21,949 nt of DNA from Desulfobacterales bacterium (GTDB taxonomy: Bacteria; Desulfobacterota; Desulfobacteria; Desulfobacterales; SpSt-501): NCBI GenBank assembly GCA_025454275.1, contig JALOOS010000016.1:1-21949 (forward strand), written 5' to 3'. The notes below the pieces were generated by a model. It saw only the letters and a program-made list of their open reading frames with translations, did no database searches and was not told the DNA's origin. Positions 1-7,666 of this stretch are shown here, one piece after another; position 1 is the stretch's first letter, and every line of letters starts with the position of its first letter. The translations under genes were made by a program, and so were the position numbers.

Positions 1-301
1 GCTGGGGTATACGGTGGCGACCGCCGCCAGCGGCGAGGAGGCCCTGGACCACCTGCGGCGGCAACCGGTCGACCTGGTCGTCCTCGACATGATCATGGAT
101 CCGGGAATCGACGGCCTGGAAACCTACCGCCGCATTCAGGCCGTGAGGCCCGGCCAGAAAACCATCATCGCGAGCGGTTACTCCGAATCGGCCCGGGTGC
201 GGGAGGCCCAGCGCCTGGGCGCCGGGAGCTATGTCCGCAAACCCTATCTGCTGGAGACCTTTGGACGGGCGGTGAGAGCAGAGTTGGACCGGGCGGGATA
301 G
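1..301 (+). CDS. response-regulator receiver domain, 3' end of a larger gene (likely hybrid histidine kinase)
   Basis: The reading frame is open from the window edge (first full codon at base 2) to a TAG at 299-301, so the start lies outside the window. What remains is a nearly complete receiver (REC) domain: the SGEEAL helix, a likely phospho-acceptor Asp in the LDMIM motif, the conserved Ser of the TIIASGYS strand and the Lys-Pro of VRKPY. The protein ends right after this domain, with no output domain following it. C-terminal receivers of this kind are common on hybrid sensor kinases of Desulfobacterota, where they take a phosphate from a kinase core. A stand-alone CheY-like protein is also possible, because the upstream part is not visible. 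The domain call is firm; the parent protein is inference. Confidence 0.8.
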   Translation, partial: LGYTVATAASGEEALDHLRRQPVDLVVLDMIMDPGIDGLETYRRIQAVRPGQKTIIASGYSESARVREAQRLGAGSYVRKPYLLETFGRAVRAELDRAG

Positions 302-356
302 GTTGCGGCGATCGGCCGATCACAGGGGCCGGCACGCGCCGGGAGCGGGTGGGGAT

Positions 357-1010
357 CTACCGCTGTTTGAGCATGCCGTAGAAAGCCCGGGGCGAGAGGA
401 AGCTGAATTCGTAGCGGGCGAAGCTCACCCTGGCCCCGTCCTGGAGCTTGACCGGACGGCCCTCCAGCCGCTCGCCGTTCAGGGTGGTCCCGTTGGTGGA
501 CCCGCAGTCCTTCAGCAGATACTCTTCGCCGCGGACCTCGATCAGCGCATGCCGCTTGGAAATGGCATAGTCCGGGATGACGAAATCGTTGGAGTCAATG
601 CGGCCGATGGAGAACAGCGTGCCGGCCGAGGGCGCAAACTCGCCTTTCACCAGGGGGTAGACCGCGTGCCGCAGGCTCTCCGAGGCCGAAGCGCCCTCAT
701 CGCCCTCTTCGATCGGCTCGAAGAGAACGGTGCGGTTCAGCTCGCGGGGGGCGGCTGCGGCGGAGGCAGCCAAACTGCCGAGGTGGATCCCCGAACCGGC
801 AAGGACCGGCCGCTGAATGAAACGGATGAAGTCCTCCTCGCCGACGGCAGCGGCCATGCGCTGAAGCAGCGGCAGGGCGACCCGCCCCGATGAATTGATC
901 AGCGTGGCCACACCGCCGCTCGGCGCCGCCGGGCTTTGCCCGCCGGCCGCCGGCCGAACGGCGGCCGGCGCGTTGCGCCCGGTCAATTTCGCAAAGGCTT
1001 TGGTCAGCAT
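357..1010 (-). CDS. FHA (forkhead-associated) domain protein
   Basis: A 217-residue cytoplasmic protein. Residues about 132-205 form an FHA domain with its signature positions visible: GR at 136-137, SKRH at 151-154, STNGT at 171-175 and NG at 178-179. FHA domains bind phosphothreonine peptides, so the protein probably recruits a partner phosphorylated by a Ser/Thr kinase. Residues 1-120 are Ala/Pro/Gly rich with one compact helical stretch (about 33-70) and no domain I recognise. The ATG at 1008-1010 has a weak purine-rich site (GAAGGGA) upstream. The gene converges on the receiver gene and diverges from the 7TM-HD gene. No kinase or phosphatase gene lies beside it in this window, so its partner is unknown. 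Confidence 0.85.
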   Translation of the reverse strand: MLTKAFAKLTGRNAPAAVRPAAGGQSPAAPSGGVATLINSSGRVALPLLQRMAAAVGEEDFIRFIQRPVLAGSGIHLGSLAASAAAAPRELNRTVLFEPIEEGDEGASASESLRHAVYPLVKGEFAPSAGTLFSIGRIDSNDFVIPDYAISKRHALIEVRGEEYLLKDCGSTNGTTLNGERLEGRPVKLQDGARVSFARYEFSFLSPRAFYGMLKQR

Positions 1011-1087
1011 GAACCGCTCGTCCCTTCATTCCCCCACCGGCGGCCGGCCTTGAACCGAAACGGCGGCGATCGCGGTGCCGGGGCCGT

Positions 1088-1116
1088 TTGACTCATCGGA
1101 TACGGCCCGATATGAT
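1088..1116 (+). promoter_or_regulatory. sigma-70-type promoter for the 7TM-HD gene
   Basis: TTGACT (1088-1093) and TATGAT (1111-1116) are separated by 17 bp, each matching five of six consensus bases. The expected start is near 1123, giving a leader of about 70 nt before the ATG at 1195. It is well placed in the divergent FHA/PgpH gap. Confidence 0.6.
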
Positions 1117-1135
1117 TCCGGCCTATGAACACCTA

Positions 1136-1180
1136 TCGGCCGTCCGGCCGAAAACTTGAGCCTCCGGCGGCCGCCGCCGG
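1136..1180 (+). other. two stem-loops in the leader of the 7TM-HD gene
   Basis: The first inverted repeat is TCGGCC-GTCC-GGCCGA (1136-1151). The second is CCGGCGG-CCG-CCGCCGG (1164-1180), 14 nt before the start codon. Neither is followed by a T-run, so they are leader structures rather than terminators. The second could limit ribosome access. In DNA this GC-rich, short hairpins also arise by chance. Confidence 0.3.
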
Positions 1181-1194
1181 GGCAACTTAAGGGC

Positions 1195-2811
1195 ATGATC
1201 CGACTTCTGCTCAACATCCTTCTGATTCTCACCGTATTTCTCGCTTGTTTCCTCGAAGAGGCCCTTCTCTCCTTCCGGCCTCCCCGGGCGGGGGAGCGGG
1301 CCCTGTTCAGCGCGAGGCTGCCCGCCGGGCCGACCGCCGACGCCGCGATCCTCTCCGGCCGGTGGGAACCCTCGGGCCCCTGGGTGCTCGCGGCCGGCGA
1401 GGCGATCATCCCGTTTTTGACGGTCATGAACGAAGAGGAGGTCCGCCGCATTGAAGCCGCCTATCCGAGCGACGGTGCGGCCGCCCGCCATTCGCCCTTT
1501 CTCCTCTTCACCATGATCTTCGTCGCCGCCTTCCTTGCCGTGTTCCGCGCCGCCCTGCCGCGGAGCCGCTCCCGGCGCAGCGGCTCCCAGAACCTGGTGC
1601 TGGCCCTTTTGATCCTGCACCTGCTCCTCATGAAGGCGCTCTTGCTGGTGACCCCGCTGCCCGCCTACATGCTCCCGTTCGGCCTGCTGCCGCTTCTCAT
1701 GCTGGGGCTGAATCAGAGCCGCGCCCTCGCGGTGGGGGCCGCCGTGGCGGCGGCGATATTGTCGGCCCTTTTCGTGGATCCCGGCTTCACCAGCCTGATC
1801 GCCCTCCTGGTGGCCGGGTTGACGGCGGCGCTGGCGGCCAATCCGTTGAAGCGGACCGTCGACGCCATCCTGCCCGGCATCCTGATCGGCCTGGCCGGGG
1901 CCGCCGTCTTCGCGGTCGCGAACTTCCCGGCCTGGCAGGCCGTAGCCGAGAGCCCCATTGCGCTGTCCGGGGTCGACGCCCTTGCCACCCGGGAGGTGGT
2001 CGCACAAACGGCGCTGGCCTTCGTCGGGGCGTTCTCGGCGGCCCTCTTCGCCCCCCTGTTTCTGCCGCTGCTGCGGGCCACCCGCTACCTCTCCACGACG
2101 CTGAAGCTGCGGCGCTTTGCCGACCTGGACCATCCCACGCTGAGACGCCTGCTCAACGAGGCCCCGGGAACCTATCAGCACTCGCTCGGGGTGGCCCACC
2201 TGGCCCAGGCGGCCGGGGAGGCTACCGGCGCGGACTCGCTGTTGCTCCGCATCGGCGGCTACTATCACGACATCGGCAAAATCGTGACCCCGAGCGACTA
2301 CATCGAAAACCAGTTCAACGAGCCCAATCCTCACGACCGCCTCCATCCGCTGGAAAGTGCCGGCCGCATCATCCGGCACGTCGGCAACGGTTCCCGGCTG
2401 GCCGCCGAATTCCAGCTTCCGAAAGCCGTGCTCGACTTGATCCCCCAGCATCACGGCACCCAACGGGTCGAATACTTCTACGACAAGGCCCTGAAAGGGG
2501 GGGCCGACCCGCCGGCCGGCGACGGCGACTTCCGCTACCCCGGCCCCAAACCCCAGAGCCTGGAGGCCGCCATCCTGATGATCGCCGATGCGGTGGAGGC
2601 TGCCGCCCGCACCCTCTCCGAACCGACCCGGGCCACCTTCGACCACCTGGTGCGCACGATCATCGTCAAGCGCATCGCCGACGGCCAATTCAGCGAGTGC
2701 GACGTGGACACCCGCGAGATCGAAAAGATCGCCAACGCCCTGGTCGACTCCCTGGAGGCCATTTTCCACTCCCGGGTCCCCTATCCGTGGCAAAAAGGTC
2801 AAGCGGCCTGA
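1195..2811 (+). CDS. 7TM-HD family phosphodiesterase (PgpH-like), short sensor region
   Basis: A 538-residue membrane protein: an N-terminal anchor, a short extracytoplasmic stretch (about 25-100), a block of hydrophobic helices (about 101-305), then a cytoplasmic HD domain. The HDIG motif is at residues 358-361 within YYHDIGKI, followed by downstream His residues (PQHHGT) and an Asp (IADAVEAA). The architecture is that of PgpH, which hydrolyses cyclic di-AMP to pApA in Listeria. The usual family members are around 700 residues with a large extracellular 7TMR-HDED domain. Here that region is cut to roughly 75 residues, yet it keeps a recognisable tail (GEAIIPFL). An in-frame TTG at 1156 would add 13 residues, but it sits near the promoter-proximal hairpins, so the ATG at 1195 with AAGG just upstream is preferred. 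Family is certain; c-di-AMP as substrate is inferred. Confidence 0.85.
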   Translation: MIRLLLNILLILTVFLACFLEEALLSFRPPRAGERALFSARLPAGPTADAAILSGRWEPSGPWVLAAGEAIIPFLTVMNEEEVRRIEAAYPSDGAAARHSPFLLFTMIFVAAFLAVFRAALPRSRSRRSGSQNLVLALLILHLLLMKALLLVTPLPAYMLPFGLLPLLMLGLNQSRALAVGAAVAAAILSALFVDPGFTSLIALLVAGLTAALAANPLKRTVDAILPGILIGLAGAAVFAVANFPAWQAVAESPIALSGVDALATREVVAQTALAFVGAFSAALFAPLFLPLLRATRYLSTTLKLRRFADLDHPTLRRLLNEAPGTYQHSLGVAHLAQAAGEATGADSLLLRIGGYYHDIGKIVTPSDYIENQFNEPNPHDRLHPLESAGRIIRHVGNGSRLAAEFQLPKAVLDLIPQHHGTQRVEYFYDKALKGGADPPAGDGDFRYPGPKPQSLEAAILMIADAVEAAARTLSEPTRATFDHLVRTIIVKRIADGQFSECDVDTREIEKIANALVDSLEAIFHSRVPYPWQKGQAA

Positions 2812-2825
2812 GCGGCCGCCTCATT

Positions 2826-2851
2826 AGGGCTTGCAGTGCGGCGGTAGCCCT
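2826..2851 (+). terminator. weak stem-loop after the 7TM-HD gene
   Basis: AGGGCT (2826-2831) and AGCCCT (2846-2851) form a perfect 6-bp inverted repeat with a 14-nt loop, 15 nt after the stop codon. There is no T-run, so termination is doubtful. The rest of the 120-bp gap before the oxidoreductase genes shows only the ribosome binding site AAAGGA at 2920-2925. Confidence 0.2.
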
Positions 2852-2931
2852 GTTAAAGAGCCATCTTCTATGAACCGTGCGGCGGCCTCAAGGAGCCTTC
2901 GGGTCCGCCCGCGCCGCAGAAAGGACATGTC

Positions 2932-4053
2932 ATGGCCCTGACATTGATGGAAGGCAACGAGGCCATCGCCCGCGGGGCGGTGGCCGCCGGCTGCCGCTTC
3001 TTTGCCGGCTACCCGATCACACCGGCCACCACCATCCTCAACCACATGCTGGCCATGCTGCCGCCGCTCGGAGGGGTCTGCGTCCAGGGCGAGGACGAGA
3101 TCGCCTCCATCGGGCTGTGCATCGGGGCCTCCATGGCGGGCATGAAGGCGATGACCGCGACCTCCGGCCCCGGCATCAGCCTGTACAGCGAGCAGATCTC
3201 GTTTGCCGTCGGCAGCGAAATCCCCCTCGTGATCGTCGACATCCAGCGGCTCGGCCCCTCCACCGGCTCCGCCACCCGCGGGGCCGACGGGGATGTCCAG
3301 TTCCTGCGCTGGGGCAACAGCGGCGGGATGCCCGTGATCGTGCTCGCCCCGATCGATGTGCGCGACTGCTTCACCCTGACCGTTCAGGCCTTCAATCTGG
3401 CCGAACGCTACCGCTGCCCGGTCTTCATCGCCTCCAACAAGGAGATCGCCATGACCCGGGAGACGGTGCCGATCGAGGGGCTGAACCCCGGGGAGGTGGT
3501 CGAGCGGCGGCCGCCGCCGGCCGCGCAGCCCTTTCTGCCGTTTGAAACGGCGCCCGGCGAGGCGGTGCCGGGGTTTCTGCCCATCGGCGGTAAAACCCTC
3601 GTGCGCCAGACCTCCTCCACCCACGGACCCGACGGCTACATCACGACCGACCCCGCCGTCATCACCCGCACGCTCGCCCGCATGCAGGCAAAGATCGAGA
3701 GCGCCGTCGACCGGTTCACCCTCGTCGACCACCGCCCGGCCGCAGGGGCCGATACCCTGCTGCTCGCCTACGGCGTCAGCGCCAGGGCCGCGGCGGAGGC
3801 GGCGCGCCGGCTGACGGAAACCGGGCGCCCCGTCTCCGTGCTCATCCTGAAGACCCTCTGGCCGGTGCCGGAGGCGGCCATCCGGCGGGCGGCCGAGGGC
3901 ATGCGGCGGGTCCTGGTCGTGGAGATGAACCTGGGACAGTACGTCCATGAAATCGCGCGCGTCCTGCCCGGCGTGCGGATCGATTTCTACGGGCAGATGG
4001 ACGGACGGCTGATCACCCCGGACACCATCACGGAGGCACTCATCCATGGATAG
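2932..4053 (+). CDS. korA: 2-oxoacid:ferredoxin oxidoreductase, alpha subunit (KorA/VorB type)
   Basis: A 373-residue subunit of a CoA-dependent, thiamine-diphosphate 2-oxoacid:ferredoxin oxidoreductase, which decarboxylates a 2-oxoacid to an acyl-CoA and reduces ferredoxin. The N-terminal pyrimidine-binding domain has the family's GNEAIARGA and AGYPITP motifs (YPITP at 27-31), then QGEDEIASIG and ATSGPGISLYSE. Residues about 265-373 form the C-terminal transketolase-like domain. Length and order fit the alpha subunits of the 2-oxoglutarate and 2-oxoisovalerate enzymes, with no gamma domain fused here. AAAGGA lies 6 nt before the ATG. The next gene overlaps it by 8 bp, indicating translational coupling. 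Substrate (2-oxoglutarate, branched-chain or aryl-2-oxoacid) cannot be settled from sequence alone, so the symbol is provisional. Confidence 0.88.
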   Translation: MALTLMEGNEAIARGAVAAGCRFFAGYPITPATTILNHMLAMLPPLGGVCVQGEDEIASIGLCIGASMAGMKAMTATSGPGISLYSEQISFAVGSEIPLVIVDIQRLGPSTGSATRGADGDVQFLRWGNSGGMPVIVLAPIDVRDCFTLTVQAFNLAERYRCPVFIASNKEIAMTRETVPIEGLNPGEVVERRPPPAAQPFLPFETAPGEAVPGFLPIGGKTLVRQTSSTHGPDGYITTDPAVITRTLARMQAKIESAVDRFTLVDHRPAAGADTLLLAYGVSARAAAEAARRLTETGRPVSVLILKTLWPVPEAAIRRAAEGMRRVLVVEMNLGQYVHEIARVLPGVRIDFYGQMDGRLITPDTITEALIHG

Positions 4054-5356
4054 CCTGCTGAACGCCACCCGGCCGCCCGTCTTCTGCCCCGGCTGCTCCC
4101 ACGAGCGCATCACCCACACCCTGGACCAGGCCTTTCGTGCGCTGGGGCTCAGCGGGGCGGAGATCTGCATGGTGAGCGACATCGGCTGCTCGGGTCTCTT
4201 CGATACCTTCTTCCACACCCACGCCCTGCACGGCCTGCACGGCCGGGCGCTGACCTATGCCGCCGGCATCAAGCTCGCCCGCCCCGAGCTGAACGTGGTC
4301 GTCACCATGGGCGACGGGGGGCAGGGCATCGGCGGGGCCCACCTGCTGGCGGCCTGCCGGCGCAACCTCGACCTCACCCTGCTCGTCCTGAACAATTTCA
4401 ACTTCGGCATGACCGGGGGGCAGTATTCCGCCACCACCCCCCCGGAGGCCCAGGTCGGCTCCGGGTTTTTGAATCGGCTGGAGCGGCCGCTTGACATCGC
4501 GGAGATAGCGCGCGCCGCCGGCGCCCCTTACGTCGTGCGCTGTTCGGCCTACCGCGGGGATCTCTCCGCGGTCATTGCCCAGGCCATGGCCTACAAGGGG
4601 TTTTCGGTCGTGGACATCTGGGGGATCTGCCCGGGACGGTTTTCCAAGCGCAACCGGCTCACCCCGAAGCTGATCGAGGAGATGCTCGCTCGCCATCCGG
4701 TCATGGAGGGGGAGATCGCCGAAAACCGGCGCCCGGAATATGGCGCGAGCTACCGCGAGATCGCCGCCGGGCTGCGACCGGTCGCGGCACCGGAGGCGAT
4801 CGAACCCCGCTTTGCTCCGGCCGGCCGCGGGCGCGAAGAGGTGATTCTCCTCGGCAGCGCCGGCCAGCGCATCCTCACGGCCGGGGAGCTTCTGTGCCTG
4901 GCCGGCGCCCATGCCGGGCTGCACACCACCCAGAAAAACGATTACGATATCACCGTGCTGCGGGGGCCGTCGATCAGTGAGCTCATCCTGTCGCCCGAGC
5001 CGATCGGCTTCAGCGGGATCGCCCGCCCCTCGGTCGTGGTGGCGCTCGGGCCCGAAGGCGTCGCCCGGCGGCGCAAGACCTGTGAGGGCCTTACGGCCGA
5101 AGCGGTCGTGATCCAGGCCGCCGGGGTCGATATCCCCGCGGGGACGGCGCGGACCCGGCGGGTGGATTTCAAGGCCCAGGGCATCAAGCCGCCGGATTGG
5201 GCCCTGGCCGCACTGGGGGTGATGGCCAAACTCGATGTGGTGATGCGGCCGGAGATGCTCGAGGCCGCGCTCGCCGCACGGCTGAAAGGGGAGAGCCTGG
5301 CGGGGGCGCTGGAGCTGGTGCGCCGGGTGGAGACCGGCGCATGGGTGGAGGCCTGA
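4046..5356 (+). CDS. 2-oxoacid:ferredoxin oxidoreductase, fused beta-gamma subunits
   Basis: This 436-residue protein joins two subunits. Residues 1-245 are the TPP-binding beta subunit: CPGC (C14, C17), C48 and C195 are the expected [4Fe-4S] ligands, and GDGG (89-92) to NN (116-117) is the TPP/Mg site. Residues about 264-436 are a gamma domain. Its glycine-rich opening is GSAGQ (270-274), in place of the usual GxGGQG, followed by AGELL and the RGPSISELILSPEPI region that stands where RGG.S..... is normally found. The start ATG overlaps the alpha gene by 8 bp. No separate ferredoxin-like delta subunit is present beside it, so electrons would go to an external ferredoxin. Beta-gamma fusion is seen directly; whether the altered gamma glycine loop changes function is unknown. 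Confidence 0.86.
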   Translation: MDSLLNATRPPVFCPGCSHERITHTLDQAFRALGLSGAEICMVSDIGCSGLFDTFFHTHALHGLHGRALTYAAGIKLARPELNVVVTMGDGGQGIGGAHLLAACRRNLDLTLLVLNNFNFGMTGGQYSATTPPEAQVGSGFLNRLERPLDIAEIARAAGAPYVVRCSAYRGDLSAVIAQAMAYKGFSVVDIWGICPGRFSKRNRLTPKLIEEMLARHPVMEGEIAENRRPEYGASYREIAAGLRPVAAPEAIEPRFAPAGRGREEVILLGSAGQRILTAGELLCLAGAHAGLHTTQKNDYDITVLRGPSISELILSPEPIGFSGIARPSVVVALGPEGVARRRKTCEGLTAEAVVIQAAGVDIPAGTARTRRVDFKAQGIKPPDWALAALGVMAKLDVVMRPEMLEAALAARLKGESLAGALELVRRVETGAWVEA

Positions 5357-5420
5357 GCGCGCAGCGCACGCCCGGACCGGGGCGACGGGCGAACAGGGGG
5401 TGGGCCGCGGCCGGAGGCGC

Positions 5421-5636
5421 CTACTCCAGAAGCATCAGCACCTGCTGGGTGGCGACCGTGTCGTCCTTCTTGACCTTGATCTGCTTGATGCGGCCCGCCT
5501 CCGGGGAGGGGATGGCGTTTTCCATTTTCATGGCCTCCAGGATGAGCACATCCTGATACTCCAACACCTCCTCCCCCTCCTTCACCAGAATGTCGATCAC
5601 CTTGCCGGGCATGGGGGCTGTTATCTCTTTGGCCAT
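5421..5636 (-). CDS. gcdC: biotin carboxyl carrier protein, minimal (biotinyl domain only)
   Basis: A 71-residue protein that is nothing but a biotinyl/lipoyl domain. The biotinylation motif EAMKMEN has its target lysine at residue 37, and the usual APMPGKV start and KDDTV turn are present. It carries carboxybiotin between catalytic subunits. It lacks the Ala/Pro-rich N-terminal linker of longer GcdC proteins. The neighbouring, divergently transcribed gene is a GcdA-like carboxyltransferase, so this is the likely carrier for glutaconyl-CoA decarboxylase; service to another acyl-CoA carboxylase is possible. AAGGAGG (plus-strand 5646-5652) lies 9 nt before the ATG. The membrane decarboxylase subunit (GcdB) and biotin ligase are not in the window. 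Confident on family; symbol inferred from context. Confidence 0.88.
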   Translation of the reverse strand: MAKEITAPMPGKVIDILVKEGEEVLEYQDVLILEAMKMENAIPSPEAGRIKQIKVKKDDTVATQQVLMLLE

Positions 5637-5658
5637 GACGTCGAACCTCCTTCGGGCT

Positions 5659-5691
5659 GCCGCCGGATTTCAGACCGGCGGCGCGGTTTTT
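5659..5691 (+). terminator. intrinsic-terminator-like hairpin with T-run, plus strand
   Basis: GCCGCCGG (5659-5666) pairs perfectly with CCGGCGGC (5675-5682) across an 8-nt loop, followed by GCGG and five Ts (5687-5691). On the plus strand this fits a terminator that could stop transcripts from the 2-oxoacid oxidoreductase genes before they enter the gcdA promoter region. Read on the minus strand, the same hairpin falls in the carrier gene's leader, just upstream of its ribosome binding site. Confidence 0.55.
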
Positions 5692-5711
5692 CTATTTGCG
5701 GTAGAGTGGAT

Positions 5712-5740
5712 CTGATACTGGAAGGCCATCCGGTTGTCAA
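5712..5740 (-). promoter_or_regulatory. sigma-70-type promoter for the biotin carrier gene
   Basis: On the minus strand, a perfect TTGACA (plus-strand 5735-5740) and TATCAG (5712-5717, four of six) are 17 bp apart. The predicted start is near 5705, giving a leader of about 70 nt that contains the 5659-5682 hairpin. Confidence 0.55.
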
Positions 5741-5767
5741 GCCGGCCGGGATATCGGGATTCCGTCC

Positions 5768-5795
5768 TTGACGCACCGAGGCCCTTTCCGATAAT
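5768..5795 (+). promoter_or_regulatory. sigma-70-type promoter for gcdA
   Basis: TTGACG (5768-5773) and GATAAT (5790-5795) are separated by 16 bp, each five of six to consensus. It lies back-to-back with the carrier promoter, about 90 bp before the gcdA ATG. The leader ends in two purine-rich ribosome-site candidates, AAGGAGG (5866-5872) and GAGAGGAG (5873-5880). Confidence 0.55.
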
Positions 5796-5885
5796 AGACG
5801 GGGCAACACCGGCGGACCGGCATTCGACAGAGCCGTTGCATCCATCCGGCATCGAAAGATCACTCAAGGAGGGAGAGGAGCGTCT

Positions 5886-7619
5886 ATGAAACCGTACTTC
5901 GAGAAGATGAAACCGTTCGGCAGCCCGCTTCCCGCCGGCAAGATCAAAAGCGGCGAATCCAATGTGACCAAGATCAAGGCGGTCGAGGCGGAGGTGGACC
6001 AGGCCCTCGCCAAGGTCAAGAACGCCGGGATGCCCGAAAAGGTGATCAACCAGCGCGGCCAGCTCACGGTCTGGCAGCGGCTGGAGGTTCTGCTCGATGC
6101 GGGCAGCTGGAGTCCGCTCAACACCCTCTACAATCCGTACGGCAATGTCGAAGGCACGAACAACGTCGTGAGCGGTCTGGGCCGGGTGTCCGGCAAGTGG
6201 GCGGTCGTCATCGGCTTCGACAACAAGGTCATGGCCGGCGCCTGGCTGCCGGGCCAGCAGGAGAATATTTTCCGGGCGACGGACCTGGCCAAGCGGCTGC
6301 ACATCCCTCTGGTCTGGCTGGTCAACTGCAGCGGGGTCAAACTCCCCGAGCAGGAGAAATTCTATGCCGACCGCCGCGGCGGGGGCACCACCTTTTTCCG
6401 CCACGCGGAGCTCGAGCAGGCCGGGGTGCCGATCCTGGCCGGCATCTGGGGCACCAACCCCGCCGGCGGCGGCTACCAGTCGATCAGCCCCACCATCCTC
6501 TTCGCCCACAAGGACGCCAACATGGCGGTCGGCGGGGGGGGTATCCTGAGCGGAATGTCCCCGAAGGGGTTCTTCGACCTGGAAGGCGCCGAGCAGCTGA
6601 TTGCCGCCGCCAAGCAGTACAAAGCCGAACCGCCCGGCTCGGTCAAGATCCACCATGAAGCCACCGGTTTCTTCCGCTACGTCTACGACACCGAGCAGGG
6701 GGTGCTCGACGGCATCAAGGACTACATGAAAGACATGCCGGCCTATCACCCGAAGTTCTTCCGGGTCGCGGCCCCGGCCGAACCGCGCTTCCCGGCCGAG
6801 GATCTCTACTACCTGGTGCCTTTCAACCAGAAGCAGATGTACAGCTTCGACGAGGTGCTGGCGCGCCTGGTGGACGGCAGCGAGCACATGGAGTACCGTC
6901 CGGGCTACGGCCCCGAGGTCTACACGGGGCTCGTCAAGATCGACGGCTACCTCGTGGGCGTCATCGCCAACCGCCAGGGATTTCTGGGCGAGGATTACCC
7001 CGAGTATGCCCCCTACCCCGGCATCGGCGGCAAGCTCTACCGGCAGGGGCTGATCAAGATGAACGAGTTCGTGGTGCACTGCGGCCGCGACCGGGTGCCC
7101 GTCATCTGGTTCCAGGACACGAGCGGCATCGACGTCGGGGATCTGGCCGAGAAGGCGGAGCTGCTCGGCTTGGGCCAATCGCTCATCTACTCGATCCAGC
7201 AGACCGATGTGCCCATGATGCTGGTCGTGCTGCGCAAGGGCACGGCCGCCGCCCACTACATCATGGGAGGCCCGACCGCCAACCGCCACAACGCCTTCAC
7301 CCTGGGCACGGCCACGACCGAGATCTACGTCATGCACGGGGAGACGGCGGCCGCGGCGAGCTACTCGCGCCGGCTGGTCAAGGAGAAGGAGAGCGGCAAA
7401 CCGCTCGAGCCGATCATCGAGGAGATGAACCGGCTGGTGAAGTCCTACTACGACAACTCCCGGCCGGTTTACTGCGCCCAGCACGGCCTGGTGGACGAGG
7501 TGGCCCGGATGACCGCCGTCCGCGACTACCTCAAGGCCTTTGCCGGCGCCGCCTACCAGAACCCGCGATCCATCTGCCCGCAGCACCAGATGATGCTGCC
7601 GCGGATCATCAAAGGCTGA
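5886..7619 (+). CDS. gcdA: glutaconyl-CoA decarboxylase alpha-type carboxyltransferase
   Basis: A 577-residue carboxyltransferase that moves the carboxyl group of an enoyl/acyl-CoA to biotin. Two crotonase-fold halves are visible: an N half containing GAWLPGQ, NCSGVKLPEQEK, RRGGGT and GTNPAGGGY, and a C half containing GIGGKLYRQGL, VIWFQDTSGIDVG, KAELLGLGQSLIYSIQ and LRKGTAAAHY. The length and these motifs match the alpha subunit of glutaconyl-CoA decarboxylase (about 587 residues in Acidaminococcus) better than propionyl-CoA carboxylase, which is nearer 510. In anaerobes this enzyme turns glutaconyl-CoA into crotonyl-CoA during glutamate, glutarate or benzoyl-CoA breakdown and can pump sodium through a membrane GcdB. 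GcdB is absent here, so coupling to sodium is unproven. The start follows a strong purine-rich site. Confidence 0.88.
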   Translation: MKPYFEKMKPFGSPLPAGKIKSGESNVTKIKAVEAEVDQALAKVKNAGMPEKVINQRGQLTVWQRLEVLLDAGSWSPLNTLYNPYGNVEGTNNVVSGLGRVSGKWAVVIGFDNKVMAGAWLPGQQENIFRATDLAKRLHIPLVWLVNCSGVKLPEQEKFYADRRGGGTTFFRHAELEQAGVPILAGIWGTNPAGGGYQSISPTILFAHKDANMAVGGGGILSGMSPKGFFDLEGAEQLIAAAKQYKAEPPGSVKIHHEATGFFRYVYDTEQGVLDGIKDYMKDMPAYHPKFFRVAAPAEPRFPAEDLYYLVPFNQKQMYSFDEVLARLVDGSEHMEYRPGYGPEVYTGLVKIDGYLVGVIANRQGFLGEDYPEYAPYPGIGGKLYRQGLIKMNEFVVHCGRDRVPVIWFQDTSGIDVGDLAEKAELLGLGQSLIYSIQQTDVPMMLVVLRKGTAAAHYIMGGPTANRHNAFTLGTATTEIYVMHGETAAAASYSRRLVKEKESGKPLEPIIEEMNRLVKSYYDNSRPVYCAQHGLVDEVARMTAVRDYLKAFAGAAYQNPRSICPQHQMMLPRIIKG

Positions 7620-7626
7620 CACCGAA

Positions 7627-7653
7627 GGGGCGCCGGACCTTAACCGGCGCCCC
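7627..7653 (+). terminator. strong GC stem-loop after gcdA, no T-run
   Basis: GGGGCGCCGG (7627-7636) and CCGGCGCCCC (7644-7653) form a perfect 10-bp stem with a 7-nt loop, starting 7 nt after the gcdA stop. The lack of a T-run leaves it as either a U-less terminator or a 3'-end stabiliser. It occupies most of the 47-bp gap to the peptidase gene. Confidence 0.45.
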
Positions 7654-7666
7654 GCACCCCGCGACC

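Noticed and set aside
310..321. Perfect 12-bp palindrome GATCGGCCGATC between the receiver and FHA genes
   Set aside because: No loop, no T-run and no repeat elsewhere noticed; a palindrome this short and GC-rich can be chance.
1123..2802. A 559-codon minus-strand frame opposite the 7TM-HD gene
   Set aside because: Gly/Gln/Arg-rich low-complexity translation, antisense to a well-supported gene.
5357..5420. Possible terminator between the beta-gamma gene and the biotin carrier gene
   Set aside because: Only an imperfect CGCCCG/CGGGGCG pairing and no T-run on either strand; the hairpin at 5659-5691 is a better candidate.
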